From Kappaphycus alvarezii (taxonomy: Eukaryota; Rhodophyta; Florideophyceae; Gigartinales; Solieriaceae), in assembly GCA_002205965.3 (NCBI GenBank), contig NADL03000604.1, positions 682,001 to 746,000 on the forward strand: a DNA stretch of 64,000 bases. The letters are read 5' to 3'. The notes beneath the pieces are model-generated. The model was not told the origin of the DNA and did not search any database. It saw nothing but the letters and a program-made list of their open reading frames with translations. The position numbers and the translations under genes are program-made. This document shows, piece by piece, positions 33,558 through 43,653 of the stretch. Numbering within the stretch: the stretch's first letter is position 1; every line of letters starts with the position of its first letter.

Positions 33558-34725
33558 ATGGTATTTGTAACCACAACCCTGCTACCTCTTCATCGGGGTG
33601 CATCACTCATATCTCCCAAAACCATGTCGCAAACCCTCCGACGTCGAGTCCGCATCCCTGTATCAACACCCTCCCACCCCAAGCGAATCAACGTGATTTC
33701 CAAGGCCGCCCTCGATCATCAAAATCAGCAACACCAGTCCCTTCTAGCCGGACCACGCGGCGCAGCCGCTACAATCCTCTTGCATTTACTCACCGCCACT
33801 GTATTCTTGCGTATTGCCGAGGGTTGGGCATTGTTAGACGCTCTGTATTTTGCAGTTGTCACGGCAACCACAGTAGGGTATGGCGATTTAGCCCCGGTCA
33901 AGCCAGTGTCCAAGTTGTTTGTCGCGGCGTATGCCATCGTTTCCGTCGCGTTGATCGCGGGCTTGTTGCAGGCGTTGGTGGAACGCGTTGCAGATGCGCA
34001 TCGCAGTATTGCGGAAGGAGCGGTCACAAGGTTGTTGGCGGCAGGGGATGGGAGGGAGGAGCGTGTCGTCGAGGGTGACCTTGTCTACAGGGCAAGGCTT
34101 CAAGAGAAGAGGGCACGAGAAAGGTTGAGAGCAACTATGATGATGTTTGCGGGTGCTTGCCTGTCGGGTGCGTTGTTGTATGGTAGGTTTTTGCAGATAA
34201 CATTCGTCGATTTGATCTACTTTTTGTGTGTATCTATGACCACTGTTGGCTTAGGTGATATTCATCCGGTAAGCAATTTAGGGAAAGCTTATGCATTGGT
34301 ATGGTTGATTTTTACTTCATTGGGTTTCGCAGGAGTGCTAAGTCAGTATGCGGAGCTTAAGGTGAAACTGAGGGAAAGAGAATTGGCGGAAAAGTTGTTG
34401 AAGGATGACATCGGTGATCGAATGTTCGGCGAAATTGATGGTGATGGAAGTAATGCCCTTTCGGAGGCAGAGTTCCTGGGCTACATGATGTGCAAATTGG
34501 GAAAGGCTTCCCCTGAAGATGTAAGTCTGGTGAGAGGAGCGGCCTTTCTGATAATTGTAGTACAGCATGGGAGATCCAACTAACGAGCAAATTTTCTTAC
34601 GTTCATGTATGATCCTTTACTAACAGGTTCGTGGTATCATCAGCCGATTTCGTGAGCTGGACAAGGATGGCTCTGGCGTCATCACCAAGGAAGAAGTTAT
34701 ATCACAATCCAAAAAGAACTCGTAA
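33558..34725 (+). CDS. Two-pore K+ channel with EF-hands (TPK/KCO-like), one intron
   Basis: This is a membrane potassium channel gated or tuned by Ca2+. Exons are 33558-34520 and 34627-34725, giving 353 aa; a downstream Met at 33624 is also possible. TM1 lies at residues 69-86, filter TVGYGD at 105-110, TM2 at 121-141, TM3 at 193-209, filter TVGLGD at 229-234 and TM4 at 243-262. A first EF-hand loop (DGDGSNALSEAE) begins near residue 294. Exon 2 supplies a perfect second loop, DKDGSGVITKEE (333-344). The intron (106 nt, phase 0) has GTAAGT and TACTAACAG ends; without splicing the second EF-hand is lost. One subunit has two pores, so a dimer would form the channel. The arrangement matches plant vacuolar TPK channels, but the second filter (GLG) is like some animal K2P channels. 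The target membrane cannot be told. It is tail to tail with the DUF924 gene. Confidence 0.92.
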
Positions 34726-34830
34726 CTTTACGTGCATGCAGGAGTGGTCCTGTTCAGCAGTGGAAGAAATTAACTGCATCTATGTACACTTTCTAGCCAT
34801 GATTTTATGGGATACCGGTTCCGATTTGCT

Positions 34831-35772
34831 TTACTGTCCAAAGCGAGGACCATTTTCTAGAAAATTGAGCTCCTCGGGAGTCGAAGTGCGCCCAAGAGAT
34901 TGATTACGATACGGGTATCTTCCATATTCGACAATTATATCGCGATGACGATGGGTGTAATCCATCATTTGGCGAAGGGATTTCAGAATTTGTTCTGCCT
35001 GTTCCCCCTCAGACTCAACCTCTGCAATTAAGTCTGCAACTTTCTCAACACAAGTATCCAAGTGCTCGACTTTCTCTTGATGCATAAATGGTAACAGAAA
35101 CGAAGTGCATTGGACGATGGCCAAGTTTTCCTTGGCGCCGGCCCAACGATCCGTTGAAACAATTGAAGCAGCGACTTGTAAGGCCTTGTCATCACCTGCA
35201 AAGGCGTTTGCGGTGCCACGGAATATGTTGCGTGTGTACTGGTCCAGCATGATCACAAGAGCCAGCTCTCCGGTGAATGGATGCTGTGTGCCACCAATCA
35301 GCTGATCCCATCCGCCGTCTATGGCTAGTTGGACGTCTTCTCCAAATCGGTGGCGGATGTCATTATCGATTTCCTCGGTACCTTGGTACCAAAGTGAGGT
35401 TTGAGATGAAGGAAAATCGAGCCGGTTGAGTTTAGCTGGGCCGTACCAGTGTTGCAGCACGTCGCCTACAAGCTGCTGCTCTGTGCGACGAGACATGGAT
35501 GTTGATGTCCTTACTGTGTTGCGAGCGAGAAAGGGTACAGTTAATACTCGACTTGTTGCATATGCTTGGCTTGTCCCGAGAGTCCGAGTGTATCGAGAAA
35601 AGAAAGGAAGTATAAACATCGGATTGGACGTGATTTTTGTGATTTGCCTTTGAATCGTCAAGTAAGAGAATTGGAACTGTCGCGATACTGTGATGCGGAA
35701 AGATGACGGCGCAATATGAGGCACTAACGATGCTGTCGCTGCAGGTAGGTACACATCATTTGACGACTTCAA
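34831..35772 (-). CDS. DUF924 family protein
   Basis: A 313-codon ORF. From about residue 98 it matches the DUF924 family (bacterial and eukaryotic, helical, TPR-like fold, function not established): VLQHWYGP, IDNDIRHRFGEDV, TGELALVIMLDQYTRNIFRG, AFAGDDKALQVA, FLLPFMHQE, then the family signature YPYRNQSLGRTSTPEELNFL. The first 92 residues have no family match. They are rich in Arg, Ser, Thr and hydrophobics with almost no acidic residues, as in an organelle transit peptide. Starts at Met52 (35619) or Met93 (35496) would give an organellar or a cytosolic form. No intron. The gene ends 105 bp from the end of the channel gene. Confidence 0.88.
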   Translation of the reverse strand: MKSSNDVYLPAATASLVPHIAPSSFRITVSRQFQFSYLTIQRQITKITSNPMFILPFFSRYTRTLGTSQAYATSRVLTVPFLARNTVRTSTSMSRRTEQQLVGDVLQHWYGPAKLNRLDFPSSQTSLWYQGTEEIDNDIRHRFGEDVQLAIDGGWDQLIGGTQHPFTGELALVIMLDQYTRNIFRGTANAFAGDDKALQVAASIVSTDRWAGAKENLAIVQCTSFLLPFMHQEKVEHLDTCVEKVADLIAEVESEGEQAEQILKSLRQMMDYTHRHRDIIVEYGRYPYRNQSLGRTSTPEELNFLENGPRFGQ

Positions 35773-36368
35773 ATTGACGTGCGAAAACTTGTGGTGTCTT
35801 AATGATTGAAAAATAAATACATCGCCTGTTTTCCCAGCTGGAAATTTTGGGTTATTTTAAAGAATAGAAGATGTGGTCGTTTCAAAGTGCATCAAATAAT
35901 TGAGGACTGAAAGTCGGCATGAGGAAATAAGGAAGCGGTGTTAAACGGTCAAAGACCGCCAGAGAGCTGGCAGTTCATTGACTGAACTAAGTGCGTTGCA
36001 GCACGATTTTGTATCAGCTTGCCTAATGGGTTCGCGGTACATTTTCATCCTTTATCACAACTAATCTACAGTACTGTACATGATGCCATAGAACACCCCC
36101 CATGACTCGCATTACGCAGCATGACCTCTCTAAAATTAAAAATCAATCTCACCATTGTAATCAGCATTAAAATTAACGTTAGAACTGTTGCACCCTTGAC
36201 TGCAAACATATGGTACTGCACAGTGGTAGGGCGGAGACCGACAATATTTATGGGGCTGTTTGCGGTCATTGAATGGCGAGCCGAAACACTACTCCTCTTC
36301 CTCTACTCAGCTCGCAATCCCCTTTGCTTGTATCCTACATCAAGTGTAGCTCTCTCCTTGTCATTACG
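35773..36368. other. Upstream region of DUF924 gene; no gene
   Basis: CTACAGTACTGTACATG at 36067-36083 and a GTACTGCACAGTG word near 36212 lie 300-450 bp upstream of the DUF924 ORF. No coding sequence recognised. Confidence 0.4.
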
Positions 36369-37367
36369 ATGCTGCGTAGCCGTCAGCTATCGGCAGACGA
36401 ACGATCTAAGGCTATCGCGCTCTAAACTGCTGGGCACAGCATTTCTGCAATCTCATCGTAGCTGAAACGACCACGAACAGTTATATCAACCTTTCTGCGC
36501 GCTCCTGATTCCTATGGAACAAGAAACAAAAGGTGGAACTGCAGAAAGATGACACTGAGGGACGAAAAACGGCTCCTTCGGGCAGCTTCAAATTCTTCCC
36601 TCAGGTCAAGGGCGCTCCGTGATTCCCTCCAGTTGCCCACATCAGCCAGTAGAAGTCGTGCATAACTCTCTAACTGTGCGAGTCTACGATACCAACGCGT
36701 TCTGCGTATGCCGGCATTGAAAGAGGGACACAAAAATGCTCGGACTAGCTGGGCTAAAAGGTGTGTTCAGATGGGGAATCTATTCTGGGTAAATGTTCTG
36801 TTTACAGATGAAAAGAGGTTCAACTGCGATAGCCCCGATGGTGTACAGTACTACTGGCACGTTTTGCGAAAGGATCTTTTGGTTTTATCAATGCGTCAGC
36901 ATCACGGAAATGTAGTCATGGTTTGGGTTGGATTTTGCTCTCATGGAAAGACAAAACTTTATCAAATTAAGGGAAACCTGAACGCGGGCCGCTACATAGA
37001 ATTGTTAGATAAGTTTGTTTATCCACGGGCAGACGATAATTTGCCAGTGAACTGGACTTTTCAGCAAGATAAAGCACCTGCGCACTCAGCTGTTAAAACA
37101 TCCGACTGGTTCAAGGAGTCGGGTGTCCGAGTTATTGAGTGGGCAGTACGCTCTACTGACTTACATCCCGTAAAGAATTTGTGATGTATACTAGCAAGGG
37201 CTGTTCACGTAGATAATAAGCAATTTACAACGACAAAGAATTTGATGGAGTGTATTGAGAATGTATGGGAGTCTATGGGCGAGGAGGTGATTGGAAAGCT
37301 GGTTCGTTCGATGCATAAGCGCACCGTTGATGTTCTCACATGCCAAGGTCGTTGCATTGACTATTAG
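36369..37367 (+). pseudogene. Tc1/mariner transposase with four nonsense codons
   Basis: One continuous 333-codon frame starts at ATG 36369. N-terminal helix-turn-helix: LRSRQLSADERSKAIAL, then ISAI and LKRPRTVISTFL; second HTH: MTLRDEKRLLRAASN. Catalytic part: LFTDEKRFN (first Asp), WTFQQDKAPAHSA (second Asp), then STDLHPVKNL. The last should read as D-L-N-P-I-E-N-L-W, so the third catalytic Glu is Lys, with exactly 34 residues between (DD34E layout). In-frame stops are TAA 36423-36425, TAG 36459-36461, TAA 36663-36665 and TGA 37182-37184, and there is no frameshift. I could not identify the terminal inverted repeats. Confidence 0.9.
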
Positions 37368-38032
37368 AATGGTGGGGACTGACTTGCAGGGCACTTAGGA
37401 AGCAATAGAAGTCAAGTGCTCTATGACCCCAAACAGCCTCCCTGGCAAGGATGGTTGGATACTGTCGCAATATTCTGAAGATGCCGTCATTTCTTAGACG
37501 TTTCTGCGGTGAATTAAACAAATGAGAAACACAAACACTTTAATCAAACTACAATATCTATCGATCACCACAATCTGTCTGTTCTACATGGTGTACTAAG
37601 AGTACCCCGCGTTCCCGTCGCGTACACCGTCAGTAGCTATTCCCAGGTAACTGGTTGAGTGGCGAAGCTAAGAGGGTTCTTATTAGGAAACAGACGACAT
37701 TCGTGTGTTGGTTGAGCGGGTAACACCCGCATGTTTTGATGAGGTGTCGTCATTGATCACGAGTTGTCAGAGTGTCTGCGGTACCGGCTTCTTTCGGGGA
37801 GTCGGCCTCCGGAAGTACTCGCACGCTTTCGGAGTTACTTGTCGTGGACCATTCGGTCCGTCCCTGTAACATGAAATTAATGCTTAAGCCTTCTCGTGGC
37901 AATTTCGTTCAGGGAACCGTGACGCGGTTGACGGCTAATTAAGCAAACCTCGAAATAGACTTCTGTCTTGCGAAAGAGCGAACAAACCATGTTGGAGTGA
38001 CGAGTGTGTGGTGCATCCATGCAAAATGTCAT

Positions 38033-38125
38033 ATCAAAGAGAGAGAAAACCCAAATCAAAGAGAGAGAGAAACTCATAAGAGAGAAACCCAAATCAGAGA
38101 GAGAGAGAAACTCATATCAAAGAAA
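38033..38125. repeat. GAGA-rich tandem repeat
   Basis: Three diverged units of AATC(A)AAGAGAGAGAGAAACTCA type lie next to the DIRS-like element. The rest of 37368-38198 holds no recognisable gene. Confidence 0.6.
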
Positions 38126-38198
38126 GGAGAATAAAAGGGAACAAAAGACGGCTTGTGATTGGGCCATTTTGGAGGTAAAAATGGAGGGCGGGAGGCGG

Positions 38199-38507
38199 GA
38201 GAACAAGCGACGACTTGGAGAGCAGAGACAGCAGCGATGGCGACCAAAGTCGAAGGTTATATAGCCCTGTTGAACCGGTTTTGATCGTACCGCAAGTCAT
38301 CCTTGCGCAAGGGTAGGTCAACGGTAAGTCGTCCACGTTGCCTTAATTGGAGGGCAACGGTAAGTCGTCCTCGTTGCCTTCGCTCGGAGTGCTTACAGTC
38401 CGGCCGGCGGATGCAGCCGTGACAGCGTGACTTGCTGAGAGTTGGAGATCAAAGCCACGTCCAACCCCCCTTATCATATTCACCCATCATTTTCCAATCA
38501 TTCCACC
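38199..38507 (+). repeat. 309-bp direct repeat, 3' copy of DIRS-type element
   Basis: Same length and sequence by eye as 42456-42764, with an offset of 4257 throughout and no gap. It contains two GGTAAGTCGTCC(A/T)CGTTGCCTT units in tandem (38322 and 38359). Confidence 0.93.
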
Positions 38508-38559
38508 GAATTAAACAAATGAGAAAACCAAAAGACCGAAGGGATATTCGAGAGTGAGG

Positions 38560-39594
38560 TTACAACAAGTGACCGAAGAAAAAGAGCGAATCCTCCGTAG
38601 ACAGAACGCGACCATCCAAATACGATTCACGAAACGTGCGGCTTGCCGTCCAGTCACCCCAAATTAAAATGCGGTACTCTTGCACCCCTATGGCGGCACA
38701 TTCGGAAGCCGCCCCCATGCGTAACGAGTGCGAGGACCATGTAACCTGCGGTGGCGGGGCCACGTTGAGTTCTTCTAGACACGACCGAAGCCAAACTGTA
38801 ATTGTGCGTGCGCTTGTGGACAGTTTGGTGCCCGGAATGGCCCAGTAGTACTTGCTGGATGTGCGATTACCCCTGCGAATAGCGTCATAGCGTGCGACGA
38901 GGTCAATCAAACTCTTCTCGAACTCAGGATTTAGGCGATACGAGAGAGTGTGAGCCACTCGTTGCTGATTTTTGCGTAGCGCGATAGCGATATTCACTGA
39001 ATCATGCGAGACGGAAATGTTGCTGAGTAATAACGACACACCAGCTTCACCTCTTTCAAAGAACACGTAGCTAACCAAGACAGCGGTTGCGTTCCGGAGG
39101 AACACGGTGTCGGTAGCGGAAAGCGCAGCGGTAAAGATTCGGCGGGCCACGGAGCTGGGTAGAGCGCGACGTTCTGAGGCCAACGTTGGATCACTTAGTA
39201 ATTTCCTTTCACGATCAGCCTGTTGGTATGCGGAGATAGCGGGCTGGATCAAAGGTGTATGTGCAAGCGGCCGTCCAATGCGAGTGTGAGCGGTTACCAC
39301 ATTCGAGAGGTAGCTACGAACGGACGAAGCACTGACCTTATTTTGATTGAATAGCCAGCCGAGATAGCGAAGAAGAGAACTTTCAGAGCCTGCGAAGGGG
39401 TCAATTTTTTTCTTCCGTACAGAATTGGAGCCACTTTTTCCACAAGATTTCGTTAGAACGCCATGTGTTCGGAGCCCGAGCCTTGTGCATTAACTGCGCG
39501 ATCGTAGTTCCACCCGATGTGTGACCCATACCTGCTGCAGCCAAAACGGATTGCTGTAAGGTGACAGCTAGCGGCAGCGAGGCTGCTTCTTCTG
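38560..39594 (-). pseudogene. DIRS tyrosine recombinase
   Basis: From about 39415 the frame reads DPFAGSESSLLRYLGWLFNQ, then SYLSNVVTAHTRIGRPLAH (core-binding domain), FFERGEAGVSLLLSN with a catalytic Arg, SSHSLRMGAASECAA (H-x-x-R), and SRTFRESYLDGR with the nucleophile Tyr, ending at 38560. It would cut and rejoin circular element DNA at the target. Between the RNase H end and this frame (39594-39405) the sequence runs in another frame (AQLMHKARAPNTWRSNEILW) and shifts at an A7 run (T run 39405-39411 on the plus strand). Restoring one base would join them, so the break may be an error. Confidence 0.85.
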
Positions 39595-41515
39595 CTAGAT
39601 TTTCCATACGGCGAGTTTCCACGGTGGCGACGGCATTTGCGGCGGAGCCCAGATTGGCGGTAGGTAGAGATCTTCTGCGACGAAAACCTGCGGTCGTGCC
39701 AAATGGAGCAATTGAGTAAACCACTGGTGCGCGGGCCAATATGGCGTGACCAGAATACCCTTGGCGTGTTCTTGACCGATTTTCTTGACGACGAGTGGCA
39801 GTAATTTGAGCGGCGGATTCCAGAAGTTGATGTCTGTACTCCAATCCTGACTGAGTGCGTTGATCCCGAGGGAGCCAGGCGATGCGAACTCGCTGTTGAA
39901 CCGGCTGCAGATCTTGTTGGAACTGTCGGCGAAGCGGTCGATGGTTGGTGGTAGTGAATCGAGAAGGGGCTTGATTGCCTTCGTGTTGATTCTCCAATCG
40001 TCGAGCGTGTGTAGCCGAAAGAGCCTGTCTGCGAACTGATTCACGGCGGACGGGAGGTAGTGAGACTCGATTGAGATTCCAAGTCGGTCGAGCAAGCGGT
40101 GCAGCACTCGGAGTTCTTTCATGAGAGGTGGTGACTTGGTGGTCATGGCGTTCAAGATTGCCACCACCGCTTGGTTGTCCTCCCAGATCTTGAGATGTGT
40201 TCCTGAGCGTAGCATTGTTGCAAAGGACCGAATGTTGTCCGTAACCGCGCGCAATTCCAGAAACGTGATCGGTTTTACGCGTAGTGCCGGGTCCCACAAC
40301 CCCCGAGCTTCCCAGGTCCCCTGAGCCCCTGGTCGAAGATCCGACCCGAGTGTCCCCCCCTGACCGATCGATGTGGACGCGTCGGAGTGGAGAGCCATAG
40401 TAGGGGATGGAGTAGACATTGGCCGTTCGGGTGGGTGTGAGGTGAGATCCCGCCAGAACTTCAGATCCCTCATTCCAGCGTGGAGCAGTCGAACCCTTTT
40501 CCCTGACTTCGTCGTTCGGTTTTTCATGGAGTCGTACAGTGACCGAGTGTAGAACCGGGCGAGTGGCATAGCGAGCGAGCACGAAATCGCTACCCCGTGA
40601 AGTGGCGTAACAGCTGGACGTCGACTAGACGTTTGTTCCGGCGGCTTTGGCGCAACAGTTGCTGTGCAATACCGCGGAGTTTTTCCATACGTCGAGCCGT
40701 AATCCCAAAAACCATTCGAGAAGTGTCGATTACGAACCCCAGATGCTCGATTCTGCGGGTTCCCGTCCAATTTCCCTTGTCTTCTTTGCGCAACAACCCA
40801 CAGGCGTGTAACAACTGGTCGAGCTGTTGTTTGGCCTTCCGTAGACGAGATCGACGTCTTACAGCGACGAGGAAGTCGTCCATGTACGGGTGAATGCGTA
40901 GGCGAAGATGATTTCGGATGTAGCGAACCATGGGGCGCATAAACTTGACGAAATAGGCGGGAGAAAGCTTCCAGCCAAAAGGGAGAGCGATGCACCGAAA
41001 GTAACGATTGTCGACCTTGAATAAAAACCAATTCCGTATCTTGGGATGTAGACGGAAGTGATGGTATCCCTTGGCGATATCGAACGAGAACATGAGAACT
41101 GCCTGTTTGAGCTCGAGAGCAAATCCTTCGAGTGTTTCCATTTTCACCGGCATGTCCCGGAACAGCGTGGACTGACGAGACAGGTTGACTACCAATCGCT
41201 GTTTTTCCCCTGAGACTGCTACGAACGCGTTCGAAATCGGGTAGCCTTCGCGATGTAGCTTGCGTGCGGTGTCGGCTAGAATCTCTCGTAGGTTCTCCGA
41301 TGCAGTGCGTCGCTGATGGCTGAGTCGAAGAATTCCCTGTCTTGCGGTGCTATAGGAATTTGAGGGAGAGTGAACTGAGTGTGTTGAAGGGATGTTTTGA
41401 TGGGAGCCTCGTATACCCCATAGCGGAGGGCGCGGAGTAGGAAGTCCGAGGCGTGAAGGGTGTTGGACCAAAAGGGAGTGGCACATTGGGTATTGCGCCA
41501 AAGGACGTGCGACAT
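39595..41515 (-). pseudogene. DIRS reverse transcriptase and RNase H
   Basis: The N-terminal pol piece at 41515-41276 ends in a shift near 41260. RT then reads SFDIAKGYHHFRLHPKIRNW, LPFGWKLSPAYFVKFMRPM and HPYMDDFLVAV (catalytic YMDD at about 40875-40890), to LLRHFTG at 40590. A shift at a G4 run (plus-strand CCCC 40593-40596) leads to the RNase H frame: MALHSDASTSIGQGG, TFLELRAVTDNIRSF, LKIWEDNQAVVAILN and YLPSAVNQFADRL. The conserved Asp/Glu residues of RNase H are present. Confidence 0.85.
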
Positions 41516-41547
41516 ACCAAAGGAAAAAGGCCGTGAGGACGACCGTT

Positions 41548-42389
41548 TTACTTGCGAACGGGCTTATGCTCGGAGCTTCCTTGTCTTCGAGCTTGTCTGC
41601 GTCCTCCTGAAGCAGCTTGCTGCTTAATAAACTCCTTCGCGTAAGCCTGAGAACGGAGCTCAGCAAACTTCTGCTTGGTAGAACGATACAATTCGGAGGA
41701 GTATGGGTAGTCGTCTTCGCGAAGGTACTTCTGCAAGAGAATGGCCTCCGATTTGCCCGATTCGAGAGAGTCGGCGAAGAAATCCACGCGTTCCAGTACG
41801 CGATTGTACGAAGCCTCAAGGAAATGGTTAAGCACTGCAAAGGCCTCGGTAGCGGCGTCAACGTCCTTGGCAGCGAGAGCTTCGGTAACCTTGTGAGCGG
41901 TTGCGAGGGCGTTTTCGCAGTTGTCACCGATGTTCCAGAGTACCTCGGCCTCCCACCCGTCGCGCAGGTCGGCGTTCTTGATTCTTCCAAACAGTCCCTC
42001 AGGTTCCGGAATGAACCTTTTGGCGGGGAAAGGCGCGATGGTGGCCGGTTTCCCAAATTTGTTAAGCTTCCGGTGGAAGCGTAAGCACGGCGTGCCGCGA
42101 AGGCTTCAGCGACGTGGTCGGCGGAGGGAGTTGGCAGCGAGAACTGCAGACTACCCAACTGAAAGGCTTCCGCGGCAGACGGAGATTTGTCGGCAGGCGG
42201 GTCCGACGGAGCCTCGGCGATACCTGCAGGCGCAGCGGGTGCGGCGGTGCCTGCGTTTCCGGAGTTGGCCTTGAGGAGGTTGACGATTTCAGAGAGCTGG
42301 CCTTCGATGCCGGCAACCTTGTTCTCGAGGGTAACGATGCGGGACTGAGCGGATGGTGCAGACGAGGAGGAGGAGGAGTCATTAGTCAT
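41548..42389 (-). pseudogene. DIRS Gag
   Basis: The frame from ATG 42389 begins with a poly-Ser stretch and a coiled coil (IVTLENKVAGIEGQLSEIVN), then an Ala/Pro-rich spacer. Near 42080 a one-base shift leads to the second frame: FGKPATIAPFPAKRF, LRDGWEAEVLWNIGD, then LNHFLEASYNRVLERVDFFA, ending in a basic tail (GGRRQARRQGSSEHKPVRK) at 41548. It lies 66 bp inside the 5' direct repeat. Confidence 0.75.
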
Positions 42390-42455
42390 GGTTGTAGACG
42401 TTGTGTTGTGAATGTCGGCCTAGACGAGGATTCGCCCGGAGCTGGTTCGAAAGTT

Positions 42456-42764
42456 GAGAACAAGCGACGACTTGGAGAGCAGAGACAGCAGCGATGGCGA
42501 CCAAAGTCGAAGGTTATATAGCCCTGTTGAACCGGTTTTGATCGTACCGCAAGTCATCCTTGCGCAAGGGTAGGTCAACGGTAAGTCGTCCACGTTGCCT
42601 TAATTGGAGGGCAACGGTAAGTCGTCCTCGTTGCCTTCGCTCGGAGTGCTTACAGTCCGGCCGGCGGATGCAGCCGTGACAGCGTGACTTGCTGAGAGTT
42701 GGAGATCAAAGCCACGTCCAACCCCCCTTATCATATTCACCCATCATTTTCCAATCATTCCACC
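42456..42764 (+). repeat. 309-bp direct repeat, 5' copy of DIRS-type element
   Basis: Matches 38199-38507 in the same orientation. It forms the upstream boundary of the minus-strand element. Confidence 0.93.
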
Positions 42765-42944
42765 AACTCTTAGCGCTGAATAAAATGAACAGAGTTGTTC
42801 TTATTTTTAGAGGAGTCTTGGGGGTGTGATGCGTGTTGTGGGGATGTTCTATGGCGTCAAGCAGCACTGTATTTTCAATTTGGCTTTTCGGCAGTGGATG
42901 CCATGCAGGGACATTTTTGACCCAGAACAAGCACCCACGCTAGC

Positions 42945-43389
42945 TAGTGTCTATTGGACCGTTGTCCTCATATGAGGACTACTTTCAGCACTTCTTTTTC
43001 AATACAAAACTTTTTTACCTCAGCGCATTTCTTGTCCCTCCGCATTAGTTCATGAGTGTAGATGGCCGATCAAAACAAACTTTTCAAGATTGTTGACCTC
43101 GGTGAAGGCTAGACCAATTTTCCCTCACCAGCTTCCGCTCTTCGCAAGAAGTTGTGAAAACGACTTCATTTTGGAAGGTAAAATAGTTCGTATTATCGTG
43201 GGGGTTTCAGTAACGAGGGCGCATGTACAGTAAAAATTACTGTACTGTATCTAAACATAAAAAACCTTTTTTCCAGTAAAAATTTCGGGCTTCCAAAACA
43301 TTTTCCTTTCCAAAATGTAACGGAAATTGTCCTCATATGAGGACAAAGTGTGCCTCATATGAGGACAGTGCGTGGTCGGATAGACACTA
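42945..43389. mobile_element. MITE with palindromic subterminal motifs
   Basis: The ends TAGTGTCTATTGGACC (42945-42960) and GGTCGGATAGACACTA (43374-43389) are inverted copies with two mismatches. Just inside lie copies of the perfect 16-bp palindrome GTCCTCATATGAGGAC, at 42964-42979 and 43329-43344, with a third near-copy (14 of 16 bases) at 43353-43366. The interior is A/T-rich and non-coding, with GTACAGTAAAAATTACTGTAC at about 43226. The TAGTG end would fit a hAT-type TIR, but I see no matching 8-bp duplication. The interval 42765-42944 holds nothing recognisable. Confidence 0.65.
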
Positions 43390-43653
43390 GCCTCGATACC
43401 TTCTCAACGAGTTACAAATTCCTACGCTTCAAACTACTGTACGGCCTTAATCTGAGAAGCATCCCCACCAGTTCACGCAATGAATCAGAATATATACAGT
43501 ACCGTACAGTACAGTACTTTCCTAATTTGATCCCAAGTGACATACCCCCACCAGTAACAAAGAAAGCTACAACATTTTTTTCCTCGTCCCATCTTTTTGC
43601 TTTTCTCTCTTCTTCCTCCAACGCTCCCACAAATCTCCGATCCAGCCGCCAGC

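Larger units (their letters stand above)
38199..42764 (-). mobile_element. DIRS/Ngaro-type tyrosine-recombinase retrotransposon
   Basis: The minus-strand order is Gag (42389-41548), RT and RNase H (41515-39595), then tyrosine recombinase (about 39415-38560), with no integrase and no aspartic protease seen. The coding part is bounded by two 309-bp direct repeats, 42456-42764 and 38199-38507, which appear identical base for base, so insertion is recent. A 19-bp sequence, GAATTAAACAAATGAGAAA, lies next to the inner repeat (38508-38526) and again at 37511-37529, so the true 3' end may lie as far as 37511 in an A1-B1-A2-B2 (Ngaro) layout. Several one-base shifts at homopolymers interrupt otherwise conserved frames. 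Confidence 0.87.

Noticed and set aside
38004-38264. ORF spanning the GAGA repeat and the start of the 309-bp repeat
   Set aside because: Crosses an element boundary and is made of low-complexity and repeat sequence; the same peptide end appears at 42521 because of the repeat.
40590-42389. 599-codon ORF taken as one Gag-RT fusion protein
   Set aside because: Only its two ends are in the correct frame; the middle is a shadow of the true Gag and pol start in other frames.
42945-43389. hAT assignment of the MITE based on TAGTG ends
   Set aside because: No matching 8-bp target duplication at the ends, so class left open.
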